Assembly: GCA_948144175.1 (NCBI GenBank)
Contig: CANXME010000233.1
Coordinates: 496,001 to 560,000, forward strand
DNA: 64,000 bases
Origin: Closterium sp. NIES-65
Taxonomy: Eukaryota; Streptophyta; Zygnematophyceae; Desmidiales; Closteriaceae
Reading direction: 5' to 3'
Below are positions 24,766 through 34,900 of this stretch, piece after piece; within the stretch, counting starts at the first letter, position 1; each line of letters starts with the position of its first letter. The notes below the pieces were generated by a model, which was given only the letters and a program-made list of their open reading frames with translations, was not told where the DNA came from and made no database searches. The position numbers and the translations under genes are program-made.

Positions 24766-24889
24766 TGTTAGAGAATGAATGATTGAATTGAGAGAGAAGT
24801 GAGTACAAGTACCTAAACCTAGAATTGTGTACCCCCTAAAGGCTAACCCACTGTAGCCTAAACAACTACAACATATATAATGTTTGACA
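24766..24889 (-). repeat. 5' LTR of copia A
   Basis: 124 bp, partner of 7,167-7,290. Target copy GCGAG lies at 24,890-24,894. Confidence 0.88.
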
Positions 24890-26888
24890 GCGAGCTCCAG
24901 CGAGGTAGGGCGATGTTGTTACTATTCACTCGCACGGTGCAGTCACTCGTCGTCCAGACGATTCTCTGATTGTGTCGTCGCAACCAATCACGGCCGAGTG
25001 AAATATCGGCCCCGTCAAGGGTCGTCGCCAGCATTTCCTGGGTAAAAGTGAAGCTACCCCCGCAACGGATCCGGACTGGGTCCACGCGTTCCTGTATTGT
25101 CAGTGACGTGTCGTCTTGGGTTGATCTCAGGTAAGCATCGGTCCAGTGTCAGTTTCCGTCTCCGTGCAGTTGTGGTGATGATTAGGTTGAGGCTAGCCCC
25201 CCGGTCTACGAAGATCTTAACTAAGTATGTTTGTATTTTTTTGCTAAGCAGTATGTGGTTGTCTACCGTTGTACCCTCCTTATTCGTCCGAGTGTGGTTG
25301 ATTGTGTGAACCGGCACAATCACTCGGTGAGGGTCGGTTGGGTCGGGCGAGCGGCGTGACTTGTCAGTAGAGGGCCCATCTGTTACTGTCTCCTAGCGTT
25401 TCCATGCTGCTTGGTCTTTTTCTGCTGCTCGGCTTCCCCCCTTTCCCTTAGCGTTCTCCGGGCATTCGCTCTTACCGTGCTCTGGCCTATTGCACGTCAA
25501 GCAGCGCCCTTTGAACGGTGCGGTAGCGACATTCGCGGTGACGGCACGTATCGTTGCGTGCTCACTCATCCCACGAGTCCGATGTCCCCAGCTGCTGTTG
25601 TTGCCGTGGGACCCGGGTCTAGATCGGCGAAGAAAATCCATTTTTTCCGTCATGGCGAGTATCTCGTTGAGTTCCGTGACGTTGTGAACCAGGATTTCCT
25701 GAGCGATTTTGTGTTTCAGACCACCGACATAGCAATCGATTTGCTATGCCGCATGCATGTATCCCAACTACTCGCAATGCACCAGAAACCCGCTGGTGTA
25801 GTCTTACATAGAGCCAAGCTTGCGCTAAGTGCGGAGCTTCTGTCACGTTGCGATCGAAGCCACGATTGGCTCGAATCTCGCGTGCAGAGCTGCGCATTAC
25901 GTGTCCCAAGTGCACTATTGGGCTACCTCCACGAAATACGGCTGCGCCCAGGGTCCGTTTTGTCTTTCTCGTGACGGCAGAGTCTCGTAATCCGTTGGTT
26001 TAGTGACAATGATGCGCCACCAGTCCATGGCGGGTCCTCACAGCAGCGACATGGCGCATCGAATCTTCGTCGCGTCCGACGAGACGTTGTTGGCGTCGAA
26101 AAAACAATTCATTGCGAACACCCACGCCTGAACTGTCGGACCACCCCGTTGGCTCGGATCAAAGCAAGGTGGACGCTGCGGCTTGAGCGGCATCGGCGAC
26201 GGCAGTGGTGACTCGTCGTTCGGCACCAAAATCGTGACGCGTGGATGGTTCCTAGCCACATTCATCGCTCCGAGGTGTGTCGCGCCATGGTCGTCGTCTC
26301 TGGCATTGCGGGCAACGCCATCACAAGCTGTGCTCGAGGGTTGACCCACACTTCCGTGTTGATATGCTCAGCCATGTCAAAGGGCGGCGGCTCGGCTTAG
26401 CTCTAGGCGCAGTTGTGGCTGCACACGTTTACGAGAGAATGCAAGGACGGCAGCTCCTAGGTGCTAAGGGGTGTGATTCCCTTTGAGTGCAAAAATCAAA
26501 AGTTGAGTTCTTTGGTTGCGGAAAATGCGCGGTCCAAAAGGAAAGTGGCTCTGATAGCCAAGTGTTACTGGTGCAATGGAACGAGATAGCGAGGATTGCA
26601 CTAGGTTGTCAAACGAGTACAAAGTATGAGTGAAGGCATGAGCGAATACTTATGTGCGAACATGCAAACAGTAATGTGGTGCGTGCAAGCTAGCTAGTGC
26701 TAGGATGGCACCGAGGTGCAGGCTATTCCCGAAGCATAGATCGACGCGGCCGGTCCAGCGGTGCATGGTTTGGTGAAACAATGCGCGCGAATGTTGGCGA
26801 AGCCCCGTTAGCAATAACGGGCAAACAATGGGTATTGCTGTACGCGATGTTGAAACATGCGGTAAGGAATGTCGAAAAATTCCTTACA
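24890..26888 (-). mobile_element. Ty3/gypsy element H, LTR-gag-protease part, broken
   Basis: The 5' third of minus-strand gypsy H. From the right: 5' LTR, primer-site-like TGGCTATCAGAGCC, gag (about 26,350-25,390, with LKPQRPPCF and a zinc knuckle of form CX2-3CX4HX4C, CNRPEHGKSEC), then the protease region (about 25,330-24,890). Copia A interrupts it at 24,890. The gag matches gypsy I in the motifs LKPQRPPCF and GPAMD, so H and I are relatives. Broken in several places. Confidence 0.8.
26561..26888 (-). repeat. 5' LTR of gypsy H
   Basis: About 328 bp, minus strand TGTAAGGAA to TAACACT. The first 27 bases form a hairpin, GTAAGGAAT/ATTCCTTAC. The boundary comes from comparison with gypsy I and from the primer-site-like sequence next to it; the second LTR is out of the window. 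Confidence 0.65.
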
Positions 26889-27009
26889 ACGTGCAAAAAC
26901 ACCGAATATCGGCACCCTTTGTCAGGTGCACCAAGACGATGTTTTGCGGAACCCTAACTCCTACCAACCATGTGATCAAAATAGAGGTTGCACTTACACT
27001 ATTGACATT
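26889..27009. other. Spacer between head-to-head gypsy LTRs
   Basis: 121 bp separate the outward-running elements H and I. I see no gene, repeat or regulatory motif that I can name. It may be pre-insertion host sequence or the remnant of an older element. Confidence 0.5.
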
Positions 27010-27355
27010 TGTAAGGAAAAATCATTTTCCTTACTTAGCACCCCTGCTTACCTCGTACGCAACAGTTCCCACCAAGAGTAAACCGTTACCACTCGCAACA
27101 CTCGCCTCGACCACTGTTCCAGCCACTATTCATATCAAGACCCAACCTCAAGGCTCGGTTGGTAACCCGCGCTCCGGTCCTCCGCCTCAACAATTCCCAG
27201 CCTCGGCGCCAGGCCCGTCGCACACCCCACATTTCGCGCGTTATCATTACCACGCTAGCTTGCTATATAACATTCGCTCATTCCTTCGCTCCCTACACTG
27301 TTTTTGTTTGGATAGTGTAATCTTTGTTCGCTCACTCAATTGCACTCGTAACACT
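27010..27355 (+). repeat. 5' LTR of gypsy I
   Basis: About 346 bp, TGTAAGGAAAA to GTAACACT. It opens with hairpin GTAAGGAAAA-ATCA-TTTTCCTTAC. The right boundary was set by alignment to H; the sequence after it (from TAGTATTCAAGG) holds the position of the primer site. Confidence 0.65.
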
Positions 27356-28066
27356 TAGTATTCAAGGCACAACCCTTTTTGGACCGTGCCCGCACCTTCG
27401 CTTCCCACATTATCTCAATTTTTGGGGGGTTAGACGTCCCTCTGCGACCAAGCACCGTTGCTCGTGTGCTCTCTTGTAAGCACACACAGCCACGACTGAG
27501 GCTCTCACTGAGCTAGCCCGACACCCCTGCCATGGATGAACACGCTCGCATTCCACTTGAAGGTCTGACGCAGGAGCGTCTCAGCGAAATCATGCGCCAG
27601 CTGCAGGAGTCGGCGCTTGAAACTACGACATTGACGGCGGAACGCAACACTGTGCTTCGGCAATCATCGGCAAATGCACCAGCACCAACACCAGCAAATT
27701 CACCTACACAAGCTGACAAGCTAATCGTCGTCTCATCAGGAACGCCATCACAACACGACACCGTGAGACAACACTCTGACGCAATCAATTATGGCGCTGC
27801 CCAATCAATGCCGGGCATGGAACGAGTCAAGGAGATGCTGGGCGCAAGCACACTTCGCGAAACCCGTTGTCACGTCAGCATTGCGGCTCCTGTCAACAGC
27901 AACGATATCAGTGAGCTAATGCTACTCAAGCCGCAACGCCCGCCCTGTTTCAATCCTAGCTAGCATGGGGGTCTGACGGTTCAGTCGTGGATCTTCACGA
28001 TGAACGTGTTTTTTTTTACGCGAACTACATCACGTCGGATGCAGTGAACATTCAGCATGCCGTTTC
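27010..28066 (+). mobile_element. Ty3/gypsy element I, 5' LTR and start of gag, broken
   Basis: Start of the plus-strand gypsy I, which continues at 35,448-35,662, 41,451-42,097, 46,977-48,302 and 48,648 to about 49,080. LTR 27,010-27,355; gag from about 27,532 (MDEHARIPLEG) with a probable helical, glutamine-rich N-terminus and the motif LKPQRPPCF. Copia C interrupts gag at 28,067 with target duplication GTTTC. Confidence 0.78.
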
Positions 28067-28201
28067 TGTCAAACATTTATATGTTTGTGTGGTTCTAGGC
28101 TGTAGTGGGTCACACCATAAGGGGTACACCAGATTAGGGTTTGACATATTTGTACTGTTGTTCCTGCTAGTCACTCCTCATTCTCGTTTCTCATTCTGAC
28201 A
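28067..28201 (+). repeat. 5' LTR of copia C
   Basis: 135 bp, TGTCAAACATTT to TTCTGACA; GTTTC at 28,062-28,066 outside. Identical by eye to 35,313-35,447. Confidence 0.92.
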
Positions 28202-28913
28202 TGGTATTACGAGCCTAGGTTCCACCTAGGACCGAAACGATAGGGCCCACCGTTTCCGCTAGCCGCGCCCTCGTGCGCCGCCGTTCTTTTTCCTGCGCCT
28301 CGAGCGCCTCCTTCTCAAGGCCCCGTATGGCCCCGCGCTAGCCTCTCACGGCCCCCGATCGGCCCCGCGCTAACCTCCTAAGGCCCCCGTCGGCCCCACG
28401 CTAGCCCCGCGCTAGCCTCCTAAGGCCCCCGATCGGCCCCGCGCTAGCCTCCTAAGCCCCCGTCGGCCCCACGCTAGCCCCGCGCTAGCCTCCTAAGGCC
28501 CCCGATCGGCCCCGCGCTAGCCTCCTAAGGCCCCCGTCAGCCCCGCGCTAGCCTCCTAAGCCCCCGTCGGCCCCACGCTAGCCCCGCGCTAGCCTCCTAA
28601 GGCCCCCGATCGGCCCCGCGCTAGCCTCCTAAGGCCCCCGCCGGCCCCGCGCTAGCCTCCCACGTCCCCTGCAGGCCCCGCGCTAGCCTCTCACGGCCCC
28701 CCCTTTGGCCCCGCGCTAGCCCCGACCGGCCCTCCCGCGCTCGCCCCTCTACGACCGAGCCGCACGGCGCGACCCGAACCGAACCGCGCGACCCAGCCGA
28801 GCCGCGCCGCCCCAGCCGAGCCGCGCCGCCCTAGCCGAGTCGCGCCGCCCTAGCCGAGTCGCGCCGCCCTAGCCGAGCCGCGCCGCCCTAGCCGAGCCGC
28901 GCCCTACTTACCT
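28202..28913 (+). repeat. 5' leader of C: primer site, hairpin, GC-rich array
   Basis: Primer-site variant TGGTATTACGAGC, then stem CCTAGG-TTCCA-CCTAGG (or the overlapping GGTTCC/GGACC pairing), then TAGGGCCCACCG. About 28,310-28,740 is a composite array of CGCTAGCCTCCTAAGG and CCCCCGATCGGCCC units. About 28,790-28,905 is a 19-20 bp repeat of GCCGAGCCGCGCCGCCCTA. The array stops just before the coding frame. Confidence 0.7.
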
Positions 28914-31900
28914 GTGCACAGCACTGCTACTGCTACTGCTACTGCTACTGCTACTGCTACTACCACCACTGTTGCTACTGCTACTTCAGCTATGGCTAGC
29001 CCTACAGTTCTCTCGTTCGATTCTGAGGGCCGCCCGATTAAGTTTGATACCTGGCTCGATGATCTGCACCTGTTCCTCCAGCTCACTGCCAGAGAGGATA
29101 TCTCGCTGTACGATCACGCACTAGGCACAGTCCCTGCTCCTGCTACTACTGCTACCGCTACTGCTCGCTCGCAGTGGCAGACTCGCGATGCCCACGCCCG
29201 CTTTGCCATTCGCAACTCCCTGCCAGTCGATGAGCGTGAGCACTTTGGCCAGCATCAGACTGCGCAGGCCCTGTACACTGCTGTAGTTGCGCGCTACTCC
29301 TCCCCGGCCTCAGCTGCACTAGGCCGTCTCTCCCTTCCCTACCTGTTCCCCGACCTGTCCGATTTCCAGACAGTCGCTGACCTCATCACTCACCTCCGTA
29401 CTAGTGATGCCCGCTTCCGTGCAGCCATGCCCGCTGAGTTTCTTGCCTCCAACCCTCCCCCGCTCTGGCTCACTCTCTACCACCTAGTCACCCGCCTCCC
29501 TGACACTCTGCGTACAGTCAGGGACCACTTCCTAGCTCGCTGTCCCACTGAGCTCACCATTGCCGCCCTAGAGAAGGAACTACTTGCAGCTGAGAAGAGT
29601 ATTGTAGCTGTAGGTGCCTCTCGTGGCGACCCCCGCACCCCTTTCTTCGAGGGGTGTTCCCCCTCCCCCCTCCTCCCCTCTGTCGCCTCTGCTGCTGCTG
29701 TCGACCTTCTTGGTGCTGAGCAGGTCGGCTCTGCGTCCGCTCCCAGCGGGCGCCGCAGCGGCAAGGGCAGGGGAGGCAAGGGCGGTGGGGGTGACGGCGG
29801 GGGAGGTGGTGGTGGGGGTGGTGGCAGCGGCGGGGGCGGTGGCGGGGCTGGAGGGGCTAGTGGCAGCGGTGGGGGTGGTGGAGGCAGCGGCGGCGGCGGT
29901 GGCCGGGGTGGGGGCGGTGGTGGTGGCGGCAGTGGACGTGGCGGCGGCAGGGGCGGTGGTGGTCGTGGTGGAGGCGGCGGTGGTGGTCGTGGAGGCTCTG
30001 GCACTGGCCAGAGTGCGCAGCACCCTCAGTCCTCCCAGGAGCTTCGTGAGTGGTACTTACAGCACGGGGGTGGGGGGGGTAGCCTTAGCTGCACGTACGT
30101 CATCCGCACTGGTCGCCGCAAGGGACAGACGTGCGGGAGGGCGCACACTTCGCAGCGCTGCTTCTCTCGCCTAGATGACGCTTGGCGTGCTCAGTTTCCT
30201 GACGCTCCTGAGCTCCCTCAGTGGGCTGATCTCCTCAAGAAGGATATCGATATCTATGCTCTTGATTTTGATGTTATTCTCAAAGCAATGTATGCATTGA
30301 CTATTAGTGGAGAGGAGGACCAGTACCTGAGTGTTCCGCCTGACCCAGGCATCCGCACGAGTGAGGCTGCCGCCCTAGGTGCTTGCGTGTCTGCTGCCCC
30401 AGGTACTGGTGAGGCTACTGCTCTAGGTGCGTGTGTGTCCGCCACCCCAGGTGCTACTGAGTCCACTGAGGCACTGCACACCTTCACTCTAGACTCAGGC
30501 GCTTCGCGCTGTTTCTTTCGTGACCGCACTGCTCTTGAGCCTCTTGCTCGACCAGTCGCTGTCTCGCTCGCTGACCCCTCTGGGGGTCCGGTCATTGCGA
30601 CCTCCTCCACCCTCCTTCCTTGTCCTGCTGTCCCGTCAGGCACACTGTCAGGTCTCCACCTCCCCTCGTTCTCTACGAACTTGGTGGCGGGTTGTGCGCT
30701 TCAGGATGGGGGTGTTCACCAGTTCACCCCTGCCTACGAGCGTGTGACACACTGCACGTGTGCTCGGACGGGCCGTCACCTGGCTACCTTCACTCGGCAG
30801 CCGGGGTTGGACCTGTACACACTGACCACTGAGTCCCCTCAGGTAGCGGCGTCTGCGTCTGCGTCTGCGTCAGGTCAGCTCTCTGCCCCCTGCTCGTGTC
30901 GCTCTCTAGCGCACAAGACTGTCCTCTGGCACCACCGACTTGGTCACCCGTCGGTGCAGCGCCTTCGGGGCATGCACGCCCGGTACCTTGTCTCTGGTCT
31001 TCCTCGGGTACTCCCTCCCCTCCCACCCTCCCTTGCTCCTCCTTGTCTTCCCTGTGTCGAGGGGCGGCAGCGCGCTGCCCCTCACTCCTCCTCGTTCCCC
31101 CCAACGACTGCTCCTTTGCAGACGCTCCACATGGACGTGTGGGGCCCAGCCCGCGTCCGTGGTCAGGGCCAGGAGAGGTACTTCTTGATCGTCGTTGACG
31201 ACTACTCGCGCTACACCACGGTCTTCCCCTTGCGCACCAAGGGTGAAGTCCCTGATGTTCTGATCCCTTGGATCAGCAGAGCACGTCTTCAGCTGCGAGA
31301 GCGTTTTCGCTCGGAGTTTCCTGTTCTGCGCTTGCACTCTGACAGAGGTGGCGAGTTCTCCTCCGACCTCTTGGCAGCCTACTGTGCCGAGCATGGCATT
31401 CGCCAGTCGTTCACGCTCCCGGCCTCTCCACAGCAGAATGGGGTTGCTGAGCGCCGCATTGGCTTGGTCATGGAGGTCGCTCGTACCTCCTTAGTCCACG
31501 CGGCTGCCCCCCACTTTCTGTGGCCGTTTGCGGTCCGGTACGCTGCGCATCAGCTCAACCTCTGGCCCCGTGTCTCCGCTCCGGAGACCTCGCCCACATT
31601 GCTGTGGACGGGGGAGGTTGGCGATGCGTCACGCTTCCGTGTCTGGGGATCCCGAGCTTTTGTTCGCGACACGTCTGCGGACAAGCTCTCCTCCCGCACT
31701 GCTCCCTGTGTCTTTCTTGGCTTTGTCCCGGATGCGTCTGGCTGGCAGTTTTACCACCCCGCCTCGCACCGAGTCTTCCCCTCTCAGGACGTCACTTTTG
31801 ACGAGTCCGTGCCCTTCTACCGCCTCTTCCCCTACCGCACTGCCCCGCTCCCTCCCCCGCCTCTCTTCCTCGCGCCAGGTGCTGCAGTGGTAGACCCCCT

Positions 31901-34900
31901 TCCCCCTCAGGGTGCCACTCCCTCAGGTGTCTCTCAGGTAGACCCGGTTGAGCCTGCCGAGGTAGCTGTCGACTCGCGTCCTGCTGGAGGTGCTGAGCCT
32001 GAGCGTGCGGAGCCTGAGCGTGCGGAGCCTGAGCGGGCGGAGCCTGGGGGTGCTGAGTCTGGGGGTGCTGATCCTGGGGGTGCTGAGCCTGGGGGTGCTG
32101 GGTTTGGGGGTACTGAGCCTGGCGTTGCTGAGTCTAGGGGTACTGCGCCTGGAGTTGCTGAGCCTGGGGGTGCTGAGCCTGGTGGTGTTGCAGTTGACTG
32201 TGAGGCGCCTGGAGGACCTCCCTCTTCGCAGCAGCTGCGTGAGTGGTACTCACGGTACTGCAGCCTCCGGCGGGGTGAGTCTCGGGCTCGTGGTACTGCT
32301 GGAGTTGGTACTCGTGCTTCCCCACCACGGCGGGAGCCGCCCTCTTCCCCTCAGCTTCGAGAGTGGTACGCTCGGCACATCAGTCTCCGTAGTGGAGCTG
32401 CTGGTGCTGGGGTCCCCGGAGTTGACGCTGCTGCGAGTACTACGGACCCTGGTGCTGGAGGTGCTGCTGCTGCTGGCGGTGCTGCTGGAGGTGCTGCTGC
32501 TACTGGCGGTGCTGCTGGAGGTGCTGCTAGTACTGAGGACCCGGGCGTTGGAGCTGCTGTGGGTGCTACGGACCCTGGTGCTGGAGGTGCAGCTGCTGCT
32601 GGCGGTGCTGCTGGAGGTACTGCTGCTGCTAGCGGTGCTGCTGGAGGTACTGCTGCTGCAGGCGGTGCTGCTGGAGGTGCTGCTGCTGCTGGCGGTGCTG
32701 CTGGAGGTGCTGCGGACCTTGGTGCTGGAGGTGCTGCTGCTTCTCGAGGTGCTGCTGCTGCCGCTGGTGTCTCTGCTGGTTCGAGAGCTGCTGCACGGCC
32801 ACGACCGTACTTCGTTCCGCTCCTTCAGCAGGTTCTTGGTCAGCCTCCTCCTCCTTGTTCTCCTCTCGCCTTAGAGTGTCCGCCGTCTGTCCAGTCACAG
32901 CCACAGTTACCGCCTGCCTCCCCACTCCCTGTGCCTGCTCCTTACACTGGTCCGACTGACGGTCTTGCTGAGAGACGTGAGCCTGCGTCACCTCCTGTGT
33001 CACCTGCGTCTCGTCGAGCGTCGCCTGTTCGAGCTGCTACCACTGGTAGTCATGTCCCGCGTGAGCGTCCTCCTGCTGTCCCAGGCACGCACCGGATGGC
33101 GCTTCGTCAGTCCACTGCTCCGCAACGTGTTGCTCTCCCGTCGCCTCCTGCGTCCTCTCTTCCTGCTCTTGCTGACCCGGAGTCAGACTCCCTTCGCGCT
33201 GCCAGTCCTACTGTCACACGTCTCCTGGCTACGGTTGTCACTGACCCTTCCTTTGAGTCCGCTGCTGCGTCTGCCCTAGTCACTGAGCTTGTCGACTTTG
33301 CAGCTGCGTGTCGTCTAGACTATGCAGCGAGTCTTGTTGCTGAGTCTGAGTCTGCCTGTCCTCCGTCCGTCGGGGGTGAGTGTGCTCTTGGCACGGACGT
33401 CCTTGAGGACAGGCAGGAGGAGTTTGGTTGCCTTGCCGCTGCTTTGCCCCATCTCGTGTCCATGCTTGTTGCCCCTGAGGGAGACCCGGATGCACCAGAC
33501 ATCCCGACCCCACGCTCTTACGCAGAGGCGATGGCCGGTCCCTACTCCTCTCAGTGGCAGTCAGCCATGGACACAGAGATGGCTTCCTGGAAGTCCACAG
33601 GCACCTACGTCGACGACGTTCCCCCACCTGGGGCGAACATCGTCAGTGGCATGTGGATTTTCAGGGTGAAGCGGCCGCCAGGCTCTCCGCCTGTCTTCAA
33701 GGCGCGTTACGTTGCACGAGGCTTCAGTCAGCGAGAGGGAGTTGACTTCTTCCAGACCTTCTCCCCGACCCCGAAGATGACCACTCTTCGGGTTCTGCTA
33801 CACGTCGCCGCTCAGCGTGACTACGAGCTCCACTCTCTTGACTTCAGCACAGCTTTCTTGCAGGGCAGCCTGCACGAGGAGATCTGGCTGCGCCGCCCAC
33901 CTGGCTTCACTGGGTCTTTCCCTCCTGGCACCCAGTGGAGCCTCCGGCCGCCAGTCTACGGTCTCCGCCAGGCGCCGCGTGAGTGGCACGACACACTGAG
34001 GACTACACTTGCGGCTCTTGGGTTTGCTCCTTCTACTGCTGACCCGTCGCTGTTTCTGCGCACCGACACCTCGCTGCCGCCGTTCTACATCCTCGTGTAC
34101 GTCGACGACTTGGTCTTTGCCACTGCGGACACTGCCGCACTCGCCCACGTGAAGTCCGAGCTGCAGAAGAGACACACGTGCACAGACCTGGGTGAACTGA
34201 CAAGCTATCTTGGCTTGCGGATCACCCGGGACAGAGCACGCCGCACCATTACCCTGACTCAGTCACACATGGTGCAGCAGGTCCTTCAGCGCTTCGGCTT
34301 CACGTACTCCTCGCCTCAGTCCACTCCTCTGCCTACGGGTCACTCGCTCTCAGCTCTGCCTTCGGATGAGTCCGTAGAGTCGAGTGGTCCGTATCCAGAG
34401 CTTGTGGGCTGCCTCATGTACCTGATGACCTGCACTCGACCTGACCTAGCATACCCTCTCAGCATCTTAGCACGCTATGTTGCTCCCGGCCGTCACCAGA
34501 AGGAGCACATGGATGCAGCTAAGAGGGTGTTGCGCTACTTGTGCAGTACGTCGGGCATGGGGCTAGTGCTTGGAGGGCGAGACCGGCCTGTTCTCACTGG
34601 GCACTCAGACGCTTCTTGGGCAGACGACCAGGCTACTCAGCGGTCGTCTCAGGGTTACACCTTCAGTCTTGGCTCTGGCTCTGTCTCTTGGCGTTCTACT
34701 CGTTCTTCTTCTGTTCTCAGCTCCAGCTGTGAGGCTGAGATCTACGCCACGGCCATGGCTGCCCAGGAGCTTCGCTGGCTCACCTACCTGCTGACTGACC
34801 TTGGAGAGCAGCCTCGTTCTCCTCCAGTGCTGTACGTCGACAACAAGGCAACCATTGCCTTGTGCCAGGAGCACAGACTGGAGCACAGGACGAAGCACAT

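Larger units (their letters stand above)
7167..24889 (-). mobile_element. Copia element A, complete ends, broken, hosting B
   Basis: A Ty1/copia element on the minus strand inserted in gypsy H. LTRs are 24,766-24,889 (5') and 7,167-7,290 (3'), with target copies GCGAG at 7,162-7,166 and 24,890-24,894. Its net length without copia B is about 7.3 kb. Parts: leader, gag (from about 23,915), glycine-rich region, zinc motif (about 12,300), protease, integrase, an alanine/proline-rich spacer with two LREWY motifs (about 10,290-10,130), reverse transcriptase with YVDD (about 8,510) and RNase H ending near 7,524. Broken, about eight to ten interruptions. Its LTRs differ at 2 of 124 positions by eye, which suggests a fairly recent insertion. 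Confidence 0.88.

Noticed and set aside
25411-25974. A 187-codon plus-strand frame as a gene
   Set aside because: It is antisense to gypsy H gag, where the zinc knuckle and gag motifs are readable on the other strand.
28914-28991. Ala-Thr repeat as a signal or transit peptide of the C polyprotein
   Set aside because: It is a TACTGC microsatellite; homologous gag frames in A, B, D and F start at MASP, which corresponds to Met27.
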